Source: Bacteroides sp. SM23_62 (lineage in GTDB: Bacteria > Bacteroidota > Bacteroidia > Bacteroidales > SM23-62). Taken from it: a stretch of 54,640 nt of DNA. Positions 8,147-17,046 of the stretch are shown one piece after another. The notes beneath the pieces are model-generated. The model did no database searches, was not told where the DNA came from, and worked only from the letters and a program-made list of their open reading frames with translations. The DNA is taken from contig LJUP01000002.1 of NCBI GenBank assembly GCA_001303955.1, positions 1 through 54,640 of the forward strand, in the 5' to 3' direction. The first letter of the stretch is position 1; every line of letters starts with the position of its first letter. Position numbers and translations under genes: made by a program.

Positions 8147-10075
8147 TTATATTAAATTAAATATGTTCTTGCCGTTTTTTAAGTCATCCAGTCTGGATAG
8201 AGCTTGTTGGGAATCTAAATACCTTGGTTTGAGAAGGGTGGGTTTCAGGATTTTTCGGAGTTGGAGCTCTTTAATGACCGGTACGTCCTCAATAGAGATC
8301 TTGCCTACCAGGAGAGGGGAAAGGTCTCCTCCTTCCCTGATGTATTTGACCAGGCTTACCAGTCCCCTTAAATAAACTGAATCCTTGGTAAAACCGCCGC
8401 TTCTGAAGATCCTTGAGGTAATAATATATGCTGTTCGCTGGGAAAAGCCATGATGGAAATGAAGCTCCCCGAATGTCTCTATAAAAGTTGCATCGTTAAT
8501 CAGCATCCGGGCAGCCATGACCCTGCCGGCAAGCAGCCGGAGTCTTGGTGGACTCAAACCTCCGACCAGGTATTCGGATAACACTGCCAGTCCCTCCTGA
8601 AGCTCATCGCAACTGGCAAGGCCACAATATAATTGCTGAAAGGGCTGGTCCCTGCCGTTAACATAGGTAAGGACATGTGTGCCTACTTCATGCTGGATCA
8701 ATGCCTCTGCCCTTGATTCAGGAATTCTGACCCTTTTGCCGATAAAAAGGTTCCCGTTTGATACCATTAAGCCGGTGATGTCATCACGGATGATAACCTG
8801 GCAATTCATCCCATGGGCAGTTTCCCTGTAAAAGTCAATCTCTTCGCGTGCCATGGCTGCAAAGGCCCTGGCATTTATCCTCTTGCTTCCGCTGAGTTCA
8901 TGGCTTTTCGGTGAGATCTGTTCCAATATCTTTTGTGCCAGTCCTGCCAGCTTGTCATCAATCTCGCCATAAAGCTGCATGCTGCCAAAGAAAAAATTCC
9001 TTGTGTTCCTGTCCCTGAGCATCGATAACTTCATTTCCAGTTCAACAAGTTTTTCATGGAACATTAGTGACAGGGCCGGATCCTCTATCCGGTCAAAGGG
9101 TATTTCATAAAGTTTCCTCTTCAGTACCGAGGGATCAACCGGTATGGGCCTGTAAAAGAAAACAGGTTCACATTTGAAGCGGCATGACCTGAACTTATTC
9201 CAAGATTGTTCAATATTTACAGGGGTGACCACCAGGAGGAAATCCAGTTCGTTGCTGATGGCTGCCAGCTTCTGATCTACTTCCCATACGGCTTTGACTA
9301 CTGCCCGCCTTCCCAGGGATTTATAATTAGCCGGACGTACTGTCGTACGTTTGTGAGAAAATTCGTAAGCAGCTTGCTTAAAGGCCCGGGATATTCCACG
9401 ATGCATTTTCTTCAGGACCAGTGGATATATTTCACTGGTGTCAGGATCCCTGAAAATCGGAGAAACCTCGAGTCCGATCAGGAAGCAATTATATTTAATA
9501 ATATCCCTGGTGGTTAATACTGGGGGCAGCCTTTCAGGCCATGGCCGGTGTGTATAGACTGTTTTTACCTCCCCCTTGTTTTTTGAGACGGTGATCCGTG
9601 CCAGCGCATTCTTCAGAGATTCAATTGTTTCCGATGGAATCCGGTTGTATGGTACGAAAATACGAAATGATGGGGCTGTTCTTCCATGTTCCGGATCGAT
9701 AATGGAAACGGGTGATTCCGTTGACCATATTTCAACGATTAAAAATGCCCCCGTCATATTCGACAGGGTCTGGACCACACCCTGTACCAGGGAAGAAATA
9801 CCCCATTTATGTCTGGGGGCGGAAGATGCCAGGAGGTAGGAAGCTTCCCCCTTGATCAGTCGATCGGTTCCATGATCAGGTTTTCTCAAGGGTCGGCGGT
9901 AAAGACAGAGAAATGGCAGTTTCCTGTCAATATGCAGTCTTCCCTGACCGGGGAGAGTCCTTCTTACCTGTTTGTTTTCAGCAAGGCGATGGCAGACATC
10001 CCTGATAAATTCCTGTGTGATCAGCTTATCAATCCTGATAATCCTGTTTGAACCCTGATTTGATGATCTTGTCAT
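8147..10075 (-). CDS. DUF1704 (QEGLA-motif) zinc metallopeptidase-like protein
   Basis: 642 residues. The C-terminal half holds the hallmark metal site HEVGTH (H462, E463, H467) and the QEGLA motif (493-497), whose glutamate is the expected third ligand. This is the DUF1704 family, annotated as 'flavohemoglobin expression-modulating QEGLA motif protein', and related to the eukaryotic tubulin tyrosine carboxypeptidase MATCAP. The N-terminal 330 residues are conserved in bacterial members but have no assigned role. The start at 10075 overlaps the preceding gene's stop by four bases (ATGA), and the ATP-grasp gene follows after 10 bases, so the three are translationally coupled. I infer removal of a C-terminal or isopeptide-linked residue from a product or protein. 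The NO-related name is not evidence for that function here. Confidence 0.88.
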   Translation of the reverse strand: MTRSSNQGSNRIIRIDKLITQEFIRDVCHRLAENKQVRRTLPGQGRLHIDRKLPFLCLYRRPLRKPDHGTDRLIKGEASYLLASSAPRHKWGISSLVQGVVQTLSNMTGAFLIVEIWSTESPVSIIDPEHGRTAPSFRIFVPYNRIPSETIESLKNALARITVSKNKGEVKTVYTHRPWPERLPPVLTTRDIIKYNCFLIGLEVSPIFRDPDTSEIYPLVLKKMHRGISRAFKQAAYEFSHKRTTVRPANYKSLGRRAVVKAVWEVDQKLAAISNELDFLLVVTPVNIEQSWNKFRSCRFKCEPVFFYRPIPVDPSVLKRKLYEIPFDRIEDPALSLMFHEKLVELEMKLSMLRDRNTRNFFFGSMQLYGEIDDKLAGLAQKILEQISPKSHELSGSKRINARAFAAMAREEIDFYRETAHGMNCQVIIRDDITGLMVSNGNLFIGKRVRIPESRAEALIQHEVGTHVLTYVNGRDQPFQQLYCGLASCDELQEGLAVLSEYLVGGLSPPRLRLLAGRVMAARMLINDATFIETFGELHFHHGFSQRTAYIITSRIFRSGGFTKDSVYLRGLVSLVKYIREGGDLSPLLVGKISIEDVPVIKELQLRKILKPTLLKPRYLDSQQALSRLDDLKNGKNIFNLI

Positions 10076-10872
10076 GGATTCCGCTTTCGTTTTGACAGTT
10101 CTTCCAGGACACCAGGAACCGTGGACTTCAGTGCCTTGCCAATGGTATTGATCATGGAATGGTCGGGTTCACCTGTCCATTCATCCATAAAGAATTTCTT
10201 TACCTCGATAGACAGACAACAGACAGATTTATTGAAATTATCATGAATCCATTTCGGGAAATAGCCTCCCTTGAACTTGATATTCTCCCTGACATCAAGA
10301 TGCCTTCCAAGGAAATCAACCCCTTGCAGATCAGCCATGAAACTGTCAACCAGGGAACCCCAGTAAACCCGGTCCATGGTCCCTGTACCAATGTTGATTT
10401 CCGGATTCAGGCTTGTATCCTCGGGAGGGGCATCAGGTCCATTCCGGCGGTGATTATAACTATGCAGGTCAAAAACCACCAACGCTCCGAACCGCTTAAC
10501 CAGTTCTTTGATAGTTACATGGAAGTTCTGATATATTTCTGCATACCGCCGGAGAGATTCAGCGACCATCTTCGGGGAGGGTTTGTTTCTCCAGACCTGT
10601 AAGCCCCAGGCATCAGCGGGCAGCATATAGACTGCTTTTTCAGGTGGCCTGTTCAGATCAAATTCGAACCGGCTGCGATGGGCAACAATCCGGTTTTCTG
10701 TGATACCGGTCCAGATCCAGGTAAAAGGATCCTCTTCCCTCAATTGATCCGATTCGGACAGGGCAAACCGTTGGGCCAGCTTTTTACTGAGGTAGTGGCC
10801 ATTATGAATGGCAGTTGCCAGTATGGGTAGATTTCCATCCAGCTTTATGGTAATATATTCATCCATTAACAT
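10072..10872 (-). CDS. N-formylglutamate amidohydrolase-like protein
   Basis: 266 residues. Family motifs are clear: IHNGHYL near residue 17 (the usual 'PHxG' position), the sequence RSRFEFDLNRP near 66, and FDLHSYNHR near 155 containing the second metal-binding histidine. N-formylglutamate amidohydrolases are zinc enzymes that free glutamate from N-formylglutamate in histidine breakdown. No other histidine-degradation gene is visible. It is the first gene of the operon with the QEGLA peptidase and ATP-grasp ligase, a combination that argues for a different N-acyl or amide substrate. Start at 10872 or at the third residue (10866), and nothing decides between them. Catalytic class is well supported; substrate is inference. 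Confidence 0.88.
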   Translation of the reverse strand: MLMDEYITIKLDGNLPILATAIHNGHYLSKKLAQRFALSESDQLREEDPFTWIWTGITENRIVAHRSRFEFDLNRPPEKAVYMLPADAWGLQVWRNKPSPKMVAESLRRYAEIYQNFHVTIKELVKRFGALVVFDLHSYNHRRNGPDAPPEDTSLNPEINIGTGTMDRVYWGSLVDSFMADLQGVDFLGRHLDVRENIKFKGGYFPKWIHDNFNKSVCCLSIEVKKFFMDEWTGEPDHSMINTIGKALKSTVPGVLEELSKRKRNP

Positions 10873-11002
10873 TTAGACGATCCGGTTTTAAAAGGTCACA
10901 ACCCTGGGTCAGGCCCCCTTCAAAGATACTTTATCTTATGTGACTTTAATAACCGGATCTGTCATAATACTGGATAGTCTTGTCTTATTAATCTATTATG
11001 CC

Positions 11003-11197
11003 ATGAAAAACAAACATATGATCAAAGGAACAATAAAAGGCAGGGAAACCGGAGGTTTGAAAGCAACAGGTATTACCGAGGAAGATATCAGAAAACGGGC
11101 CTATGGAATCTACCTGGAAAGAGGACTTCAAGAAGGCACTCCGGAAGATGACTGGATAAAGTCAGAGGAAGAGCTATACTCTGATCTTGGGTTTTAG
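11003..11197 (+). CDS. Small DUF2934 protein
   Basis: 64 residues from the ATG at 11003. An upstream start at 10940 would add a hydrophobic stretch not seen in the family. The C-terminal part matches the DUF2934 pattern: EDIRKRAYGIYLERG followed by DDWIKSEEEL. The function of this domain is unknown. It is a short helical module found in small stress-associated proteins of several phyla. It ends 51 bases before the start of a cation:proton antiporter in the same orientation, so the two may share a transcript. A second DUF2934 gene at 26148-26318 is also next to an antiporter gene. The protein is charged and soluble. Confidence 0.75.
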   Translation: MKNKHMIKGTIKGRETGGLKATGITEEDIRKRAYGIYLERGLQEGTPEDDWIKSEEELYSDLGF

Positions 11198-11248
11198 ACG
11201 GAGCCGTCTTTATATCGTGCTGTAATTTAAACTAAATACTGGTCATTT

Positions 11249-12535
11249 ATGGAGCAGGTAAATCCTTATTGGTTTATTATTGCAGCGTCTGTGGTCGTGA
11301 TTATTTCGTATTTTTTCAACCTGGTATCGAGAAGGACCAATTTCCCCAGCGTACTGCTGCTGCTCATATTGGGAATGCTGATTAAATCAGGATTGATCCT
11401 GGCAGGGGTTCCATCATTTAACCTTGATTCTGTACTTGAACTGCTGGGCATTGTAGGTCTTATCATGATTGTACTTGAAGCTGCACTGGATCTGAAATTC
11501 AGCAAAGAGAAGGCACCCCTGATTTTCAAAGCCTTAATCATTGCTTTGCTGTCACTCACCACAGGCATCCTTACGATTACTTTACTCATTGATCAATATT
11601 TGGACAGTGGGATGCTGACCGCGATGATATATGCGATTCCTATATCGATTGTAAGCAGCGCAATAATCATCCCCAGCGTGGTAAATTTCAAGGAAGAACA
11701 ACGGGAATTTATGGTTTATGAGGCTACCTTTTCCGATATCCTGGGGATCTTATTTTTTTATTTTACCATTGAGAGTGCACATTTTGAAAATGCGGGCATC
11801 CTGGCTGTGTCCGTTCTGGCTAATATATTCATAACGGTTATAGCCTCGTTTGTGCTGAGCGTTATATTGATTTTCTTGTTTCAAAGGATCAAAACACAGG
11901 TCAAGTTGTTTCTGCTGCTTTCAGTGCTTATTGTATTTTACTCTATAGGGAAACTGCTGCATCTATCCTCACTGATCATAATCCTTGTTTTCGGATTGAT
12001 GCTGGAAAACAAAGAGGCTGTATTCGACCGATTCTTTAAGAAGTATGTGGTGGAAGAGGCGTTGAACCATATTCATGTCAACTTTAAGCTGATTACCCTG
12101 GAAACATCATTTATAATAAGGACATTTTTCTTTGTCATTTTTGGCATGACCATCACCCTGGCCTCCCTATTTGATATCGAGGTCATATTCCTGAGTGTGT
12201 TAATAACGGGGATATTTCTGGGACTCCGATACGTATTGCTGAGGATCATTCTCAGAAGGAGATTCCGTGAAATCCTGTTTCTTATACCCAGGGGATTGAT
12301 TACCATTTTGTTGTTCTATTCGATTCCCCCCGAGTTTCAGGATCCTGCCTTTGATCCGGGCATCCTGTTCCTGACCATCCTGTTTACCAGCATTATCATG
12401 ACCATTTCATTGCTCCATCAGAAATGGCAGCAGCGTCTGAAAGTCATCCGCAAGGAGCATGTCTACGAGGTCTACGGCAGGTTCATCCCTGAAGAATATG
12501 TACCCGGTCAGCAACCTGATGAACCGGTTGATTAA
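11249..12535 (+). CDS. Cation:proton antiporter (Na+/H+ exchanger family)
   Basis: 428 residues with about a dozen hydrophobic segments over residues 5-385. The stretch around SRRTNFPSVLLLLILGMLI and the loop around ALDLKFSKEKAP match the CPA-type sodium/hydrogen exchanger fold. A conserved-looking YEATFSDILGILFFYF near residue 155 contains an acidic residue in a membrane helix, as expected for ion exchange. It would trade cytosolic Na+ or K+ for protons at the inner membrane. A charged tail ends in a short soluble segment without TrkA domains. It is preceded by a DUF2934 gene and converges with the epimerase operon, the two stops being 18 bases apart. Confidence 0.85.
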   Translation: MEQVNPYWFIIAASVVVIISYFFNLVSRRTNFPSVLLLLILGMLIKSGLILAGVPSFNLDSVLELLGIVGLIMIVLEAALDLKFSKEKAPLIFKALIIALLSLTTGILTITLLIDQYLDSGMLTAMIYAIPISIVSSAIIIPSVVNFKEEQREFMVYEATFSDILGILFFYFTIESAHFENAGILAVSVLANIFITVIASFVLSVILIFLFQRIKTQVKLFLLLSVLIVFYSIGKLLHLSSLIIILVFGLMLENKEAVFDRFFKKYVVEEALNHIHVNFKLITLETSFIIRTFFFVIFGMTITLASLFDIEVIFLSVLITGIFLGLRYVLLRIILRRRFREILFLIPRGLITILLFYSIPPEFQDPAFDPGILFLTILFTSIIMTISLLHQKWQQRLKVIRKEHVYEVYGRFIPEEYVPGQQPDEPVD

Positions 12536-12552
12536 AAATGCCAACCCGAGAA

Positions 12553-13632
12553 TTACAGATTAATTTTGTGCAGGCTTATCCATCCCAGGCCTGCGGATTC
12601 AGGGGGGATAAGCACTCCGCTCTCTATTTTCAGCATGCCCTCGAATGGATCATTGACGATATCAAGGTGGCCATCCAGGTCTGCATATTTTATATTTGGA
12701 CGGCTCAGTGCGAAATGCAATCCTGCCGCAATCGCGAGGGCCGATTCATCCATGCAGCCCACCATGGCATGAATGCCGGCAGCTTTGGCGACTGAATTGA
12801 TATGCATGCCCTCCAGGATGCCACCGGTCTTCATGAGCTTGATATTGATCAGGTCTGTGTAATGGTCCTTTGAAAGACGGAAAACATCTTTCAGGGATAA
12901 AAGACTTTCATCTGCCATTACCGGGATTGTCGATTTACTGGCCACTTTTGCCAATAGCTCCAATTGATCTTTTGGGGTTGGCTGTTCAAATAATTCAATG
13001 CTGGCATGGCTTGTGCCTTTTATAAATTTCAAAGAATCTTCAACACTATATCCCTGATTGGCATCAAACCGGATCCTGATTTGCCTGCCTACGGTTTCAC
13101 GTATCCGAAGGATCTTCTCAATGTCTTCCGATACATTCTTCCCGCCTTTGATTTTGAGGATTTTAAATCCCCGTTTTACATGACTCCTGGCATGATCCAG
13201 GGCAGCGCTGAGGGGCATTATGCCGATGGTTATGCTTGTAGGTATGGAAAGGCGGTAACTGCCAAGGAACTTATACAGCGGTACGCCGGTTTTTTGGGAC
13301 AGTATATCGTGGAGGGCCATATCCACCATGGCAAGTGCCGAAGGCATGCCATGTAACTCTTTCTTAAGGGTTTCTATAATATAAGCATACCGGAAAATGT
13401 CTTCACCTTTTATCAATGGCTCAATGATACTGGAAAAACAATTCAGCACATCTTCGGGCGATTCGCCAGTTATGCTTTTAACCGGTGCGGCACACCCCCA
13501 CCCCCTGTATCCGTCCCGGGTAATGATATTAAGAAATATATTATCAGCCCTGTCAACAGATTCGTAGGTAATTGAGTATGGTTCACTCAAATTCAATGTT
13601 TTGACCATGCACTGTGCATCTCTGATTTCCAT
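12553..13632 (-). CDS. Dipeptide epimerase (L-Ala-D/L-Glu epimerase-like, enolase superfamily)
   Basis: 359 residues. All residues that define the muconate-lactonizing subgroup are in place: K160 and K162 (ILKIKGG), metal ligands D190 (RFDANQG), E216 (ELFEQPT) and D241 (ADES), and K265 (INIKLMKTGG). A DxD motif at D318/D320 (YADLDG) is also present. In characterised Ala-Glu epimerases this motif binds the free amino group of the dipeptide. The enzyme would invert the alpha-carbon of one residue in a dipeptide or N-acyl amino acid. It is the last gene of a tight operon, 7 bases after the PP-loop/creatininase fusion. The pairing with a DUF1611 gene recalls the DgcN-DgcA route for D-glutamate, in which N-acetyl-D-glutamate is racemised. 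Confidence 0.9.
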   Translation of the reverse strand: MEIRDAQCMVKTLNLSEPYSITYESVDRADNIFLNIITRDGYRGWGCAAPVKSITGESPEDVLNCFSSIIEPLIKGEDIFRYAYIIETLKKELHGMPSALAMVDMALHDILSQKTGVPLYKFLGSYRLSIPTSITIGIMPLSAALDHARSHVKRGFKILKIKGGKNVSEDIEKILRIRETVGRQIRIRFDANQGYSVEDSLKFIKGTSHASIELFEQPTPKDQLELLAKVASKSTIPVMADESLLSLKDVFRLSKDHYTDLINIKLMKTGGILEGMHINSVAKAAGIHAMVGCMDESALAIAAGLHFALSRPNIKYADLDGHLDIVNDPFEGMLKIESGVLIPPESAGLGWISLHKINL

Positions 13633-13639
13633 GGAGGAT

Positions 13640-15964
13640 TTAATATTTTCTTTGATACAGGTCCTCTAGTTTACTCTTCTTTACTTCCTCGACAAATTTC
13701 ACCAGATGTGCAATCATGATCTCCCAGCATTTTTTGCCTTTTTCACTGCTGGCTTTTGTTGGATCTCCCATGATTCCGGACTCAGACAAAAATTTTGTCC
13801 GGACATACCATGCCACACCTCTTTCTGATGTATAATCAAGATATGAACTGCCGAATTTCAATGTTTCATTCACTGCCTTATCCATCCTGACAACCTCGGG
13901 CCGGATGGCAAGGGTTGTACTGGTTTCTATTTCCCCGGCGTGGATATCGACAGGGGTTTCAATCAAACCATACAGATCAGTATCGCTGGTTTCGCCGGAT
14001 TCAACGCAAACAAATATCCCGGTATCCCTGTTGATCATCTGGGCAGCATACAGCAGGGTGGGGGCATTATCCCCATGGCCATTCAGGATGATCAGTTTCC
14101 TTATGCCGTTTTTCACCAGACTGATCCCTATATCATAAACAAGCGATGAGAGGGCTTGATTACTGATGCTTACAGTACCCCTGAAATCTTCATGATGGTA
14201 AGATACACCGTATGGTATGCCTGGCAGGACAAAGGGTTTGGGGGTGCTGCATGCTTCAGCAACCCTGTCGGCCAGGTAGATACTGTCGAAATAATCGACA
14301 TCCAGTGGCAGGTGGGGACCATGTTGTTCGATGGAACCACAAGGTAATATGGCTGTGTCGACCTCCCGGAGCAATTCTTCCATCTCTTTCCAGGTATTTG
14401 ATTCCCAGTGGAATGCTGCCTTTGTATTGTAGCGACTATGAGCAATTCCAGTAACTTCAAAAGGGTAGGATTCCGATCTTGGCAGTTCAGATTGAAGATC
14501 GAACGCGGTCCATTGTTTATCCTTTCTTCTGACGGCGCCATCTGCATATTCCAGATAGATCGGTACCAACTTTCTCATTAATTGTACCGGCATGTCATTC
14601 AGATTACTGCGTTCCTTGTCAAAGCGCAATTTCATCACATGGGAATGGGGCCTGGCAAATCTTGCTATTTCATCACTTTTGTCGATGATTTTCTTCTGGG
14701 ATAAAATGTAATACAGGTGGGAGGCATCTGTTTCCAATTGTTTGACCCCTTTTTTCCCGAGCTTGCTTATCGCATCTTCGATCTGTTTCCCGGTGTAACC
14801 GCATCGCTCGGCCGATACTCCAAGGGCTGCAAGTAATGCCACAATCCGTCTGCATTTTTCACATTTTCCGCAGGGATATGCACGGCCATTCTCAATATGG
14901 GCAGCGTGGCAGGAGACCTGTTGCTTCTGAAGATCCGGGTATCTTTCAGCCAGGATTTTCTGGATAAGCATCTCGGAAAGACTTCGCAAAATGGAAAACT
15001 GATATGTATTCCAGCCTTTTTTTATGTAATACCGGGTCAGTGCATTATCGAAATACCTGCTCTGGTCATATAATGCCTGATAGTGAGTGATCCCCTGGTA
15101 GCTGGATTTCATACTGGTATCGTACTCGTTCCCAATGATGATATTCCCGGCTTTCTCCTTTAAGGCAACAGGCAACGCCCCGAACAGGAATACTGCTACT
15201 GTCCATAACCTGACCGGATAAATATCGGCACGGACTTTGACAAAATCTTTCCTGATAAAGGGCATATATCGCAGGAACCAGTTGAAGATCCTGTCACTGT
15301 TGCTCCAGACCTTAACAGTGTTTGGATTAGTATCCTTTAAGTAATTATGGGCATTGATGGCGGTAAACCAGTGCCGACCCGATTCATTGATGAAGACGGG
15401 GTGAACATCGTTTCCAAGTTCAGTCAGTAGTCCATAACTAAGCAGGCTGTCCTTCCCTCCGCTGCTGAGTAATACGTATCTGTCCTTCAGCGTATCCTGG
15501 TATTCCCAATGAAAAACCTCTTCAGGAAAACGTGAATTGACAAAGGATACTTTCGCGTTTGTGTACCGCTTGTGTTTTTCTGCTTTGATCTGGTTATATG
15601 GGGCAATAATGTATTCATTCGCGAAGATGAATTTGTTCACATAGATCTCCCTGGAGGTATTTTCAAGCATATCCAGGATAAACCTCTTATCCGTCTCATC
15701 GAATAAACCGTCAAATATGATTTCCGTACAAAACAGGCCATAGTTTATGGCTACCTGGCTTAGCATCATGGATGCCAGGTTAATGGACCGGGATGAATTG
15801 TCAAAAACATTATCCCGATAACTGTATATAAGCTCATTCCAAACAACCTGACCATTTGCCAGGGTCAATTCATACCTGGCCCTGACCCGGGTCGGTTCAA
15901 TGATTGCCGGGCCTACTTTCAGGCGGTTAAATACCCTTAGTGAATGAATTCCCGGAGCACTCAT
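13640..15964 (-). CDS. Fusion of QueC-like PP-loop ATP pyrophosphatase and creatininase-type amidohydrolase
   Basis: 774 residues in one uninterrupted frame. Residues 1-480 contain a PP-loop (SGGKDS, 168-173) and a four-cysteine cluster (C352, C365, C368, C371 in YPCGKCEKC) resembling the zinc site of QueC. Residues 515-765 form a creatininase-family amidohydrolase: E546 and H548 in GSIEQHG, acidic residues in LPLDVD, H630 in NGHGDN and E678 in HAGEIE. PP-loop enzymes adenylate a carboxyl or carbonyl group, often before amide or nitrile formation. Creatininase relatives hydrolyse cyclic or linear amides, including the mycofactocin peptidase MftE. One polypeptide may therefore activate and hydrolyse related groups. 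It overlaps the DUF1611 gene by four bases. I do not recognise this fusion as a characterised protein. Confidence 0.85.
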   Translation of the reverse strand: MSAPGIHSLRVFNRLKVGPAIIEPTRVRARYELTLANGQVVWNELIYSYRDNVFDNSSRSINLASMMLSQVAINYGLFCTEIIFDGLFDETDKRFILDMLENTSREIYVNKFIFANEYIIAPYNQIKAEKHKRYTNAKVSFVNSRFPEEVFHWEYQDTLKDRYVLLSSGGKDSLLSYGLLTELGNDVHPVFINESGRHWFTAINAHNYLKDTNPNTVKVWSNSDRIFNWFLRYMPFIRKDFVKVRADIYPVRLWTVAVFLFGALPVALKEKAGNIIIGNEYDTSMKSSYQGITHYQALYDQSRYFDNALTRYYIKKGWNTYQFSILRSLSEMLIQKILAERYPDLQKQQVSCHAAHIENGRAYPCGKCEKCRRIVALLAALGVSAERCGYTGKQIEDAISKLGKKGVKQLETDASHLYYILSQKKIIDKSDEIARFARPHSHVMKLRFDKERSNLNDMPVQLMRKLVPIYLEYADGAVRRKDKQWTAFDLQSELPRSESYPFEVTGIAHSRYNTKAAFHWESNTWKEMEELLREVDTAILPCGSIEQHGPHLPLDVDYFDSIYLADRVAEACSTPKPFVLPGIPYGVSYHHEDFRGTVSISNQALSSLVYDIGISLVKNGIRKLIILNGHGDNAPTLLYAAQMINRDTGIFVCVESGETSDTDLYGLIETPVDIHAGEIETSTTLAIRPEVVRMDKAVNETLKFGSSYLDYTSERGVAWYVRTKFLSESGIMGDPTKASSEKGKKCWEIMIAHLVKFVEEVKKSKLEDLYQRKY

Positions 15965-17037
15965 TTTATTAATTCAGGCCTTAAAAGTTCCACCAGGTCA
16001 TTTGCCCCATCCACAAGTACATCAAATGCAGGCACCCCGGTCTCCTTTAGAATCTTTTTACACTCCTGTCTGATTTCATCCTTTTCCATTCCCTCATGGT
16101 TTAGTGTGACAGCTCTTACCTTTGTACCTGAGATAATTTCTATGGCCTGGATCTGATGTTTTAGATCCTGGATGCGGTAACCAGGGAAACCGTCATAGAA
16201 GATGCGCCTCGGGGCATGCTGCAATATTACAAAATCAGGCCTTCCGGCAGCCAGTAATTCAAATCCCCCGGGATATGCCGGATTCAACAGGCTGCCCTGG
16301 CCTTCCAGGATGATCACATCCGGGTTTTCATTTTTCCATGCTTCATAAATGGTATGTTCTATCTCACCGGAGACAAAATCATTGATCAGTGAATCCAGCA
16401 CGATGGCATATTTTGCCCCTTGCAGCCAGGCAGTCTGACCGGTCCCTATCAGTTCAGAGGTATACCCTGCTTCCCTGAATGCATTGACCAGGATCCAGGC
16501 TGTCGTGCGCTTGCCAACTGCCGAATCTGTCCCCAGCAATGCTATTTTAAGGCTGTCGACCTGCTCTATTTTTCCACTGAAAAAGTGCAGTAAATGCCTG
16601 GCAGGCGGTTTCCTTATATCAACCAGTTTACATTGATTCTCCTGTGCAAGCGCTACAAGTTCCTTGTAGTCAGAAATGAAATCATGCAATCCGCTGATGA
16701 CATTCATTCCCTTTTTCAGGGCACTTTCAATAGCATGGATGGCTGATTGCGGCATCCGGCCGCCATCCGGGGCAAGTCCAATGATGAAATCTGATATGGC
16801 AACACCATTTTTTTCAGCAATTTGTAAAGATTCATCAAGGTCTTTTACAATGGGTATATGATTTGTTTTTCCGTCCAGTACTTTGCCGGAATCCTTTCCC
16901 TGATATAGCGAATCAATGATGGACAGGATCCTGTACCGCAGTGAAAACCTGACAAGTCCATGTGCCGTTTTTCCATTTGGTGTATTGAAAGAACCTTCAC
17001 AGTATACAGTGGCATTATGCTTAAGTGTCTCCGTCAT
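15961..17037 (-). CDS. DUF1611 family P-loop protein (DgcN-like)
   Basis: 358 residues. The N-terminal 150 residues form a Rossmann-like region with IIGLAPDGGRMP. The C-terminal part starts with a P-loop, GTDSAVGKRT (169-178), and contains EGQGSLLNPAYPGG. This is the DUF1611 architecture. One branch, DgcN, has been described as a D-glutamate N-acetyltransferase working with the epimerase DgcA. Here an epimerase lies two genes downstream, and the gene is coupled by an ATGA overlap to the PP-loop/creatininase fusion. D-amino-acid acylation or activation is therefore a reasonable hypothesis, not a demonstrated role. The PLP-enzyme stop lies 9 bases upstream of this start. Start chosen at 17037 because the next Met is far inside the fold. 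Confidence 0.83.
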   Translation of the reverse strand: MTETLKHNATVYCEGSFNTPNGKTAHGLVRFSLRYRILSIIDSLYQGKDSGKVLDGKTNHIPIVKDLDESLQIAEKNGVAISDFIIGLAPDGGRMPQSAIHAIESALKKGMNVISGLHDFISDYKELVALAQENQCKLVDIRKPPARHLLHFFSGKIEQVDSLKIALLGTDSAVGKRTTAWILVNAFREAGYTSELIGTGQTAWLQGAKYAIVLDSLINDFVSGEIEHTIYEAWKNENPDVIILEGQGSLLNPAYPGGFELLAAGRPDFVILQHAPRRIFYDGFPGYRIQDLKHQIQAIEIISGTKVRAVTLNHEGMEKDEIRQECKKILKETGVPAFDVLVDGANDLVELLRPELIK

Positions 17038-17046
17038 TGTTTGCTC

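Noticed and set aside
8147-10075. Role in flavohemoglobin expression
   Set aside because: The database name of the QEGLA family points there, but no flavohemoglobin gene is in the window and the metallopeptidase site suggests an enzyme instead.
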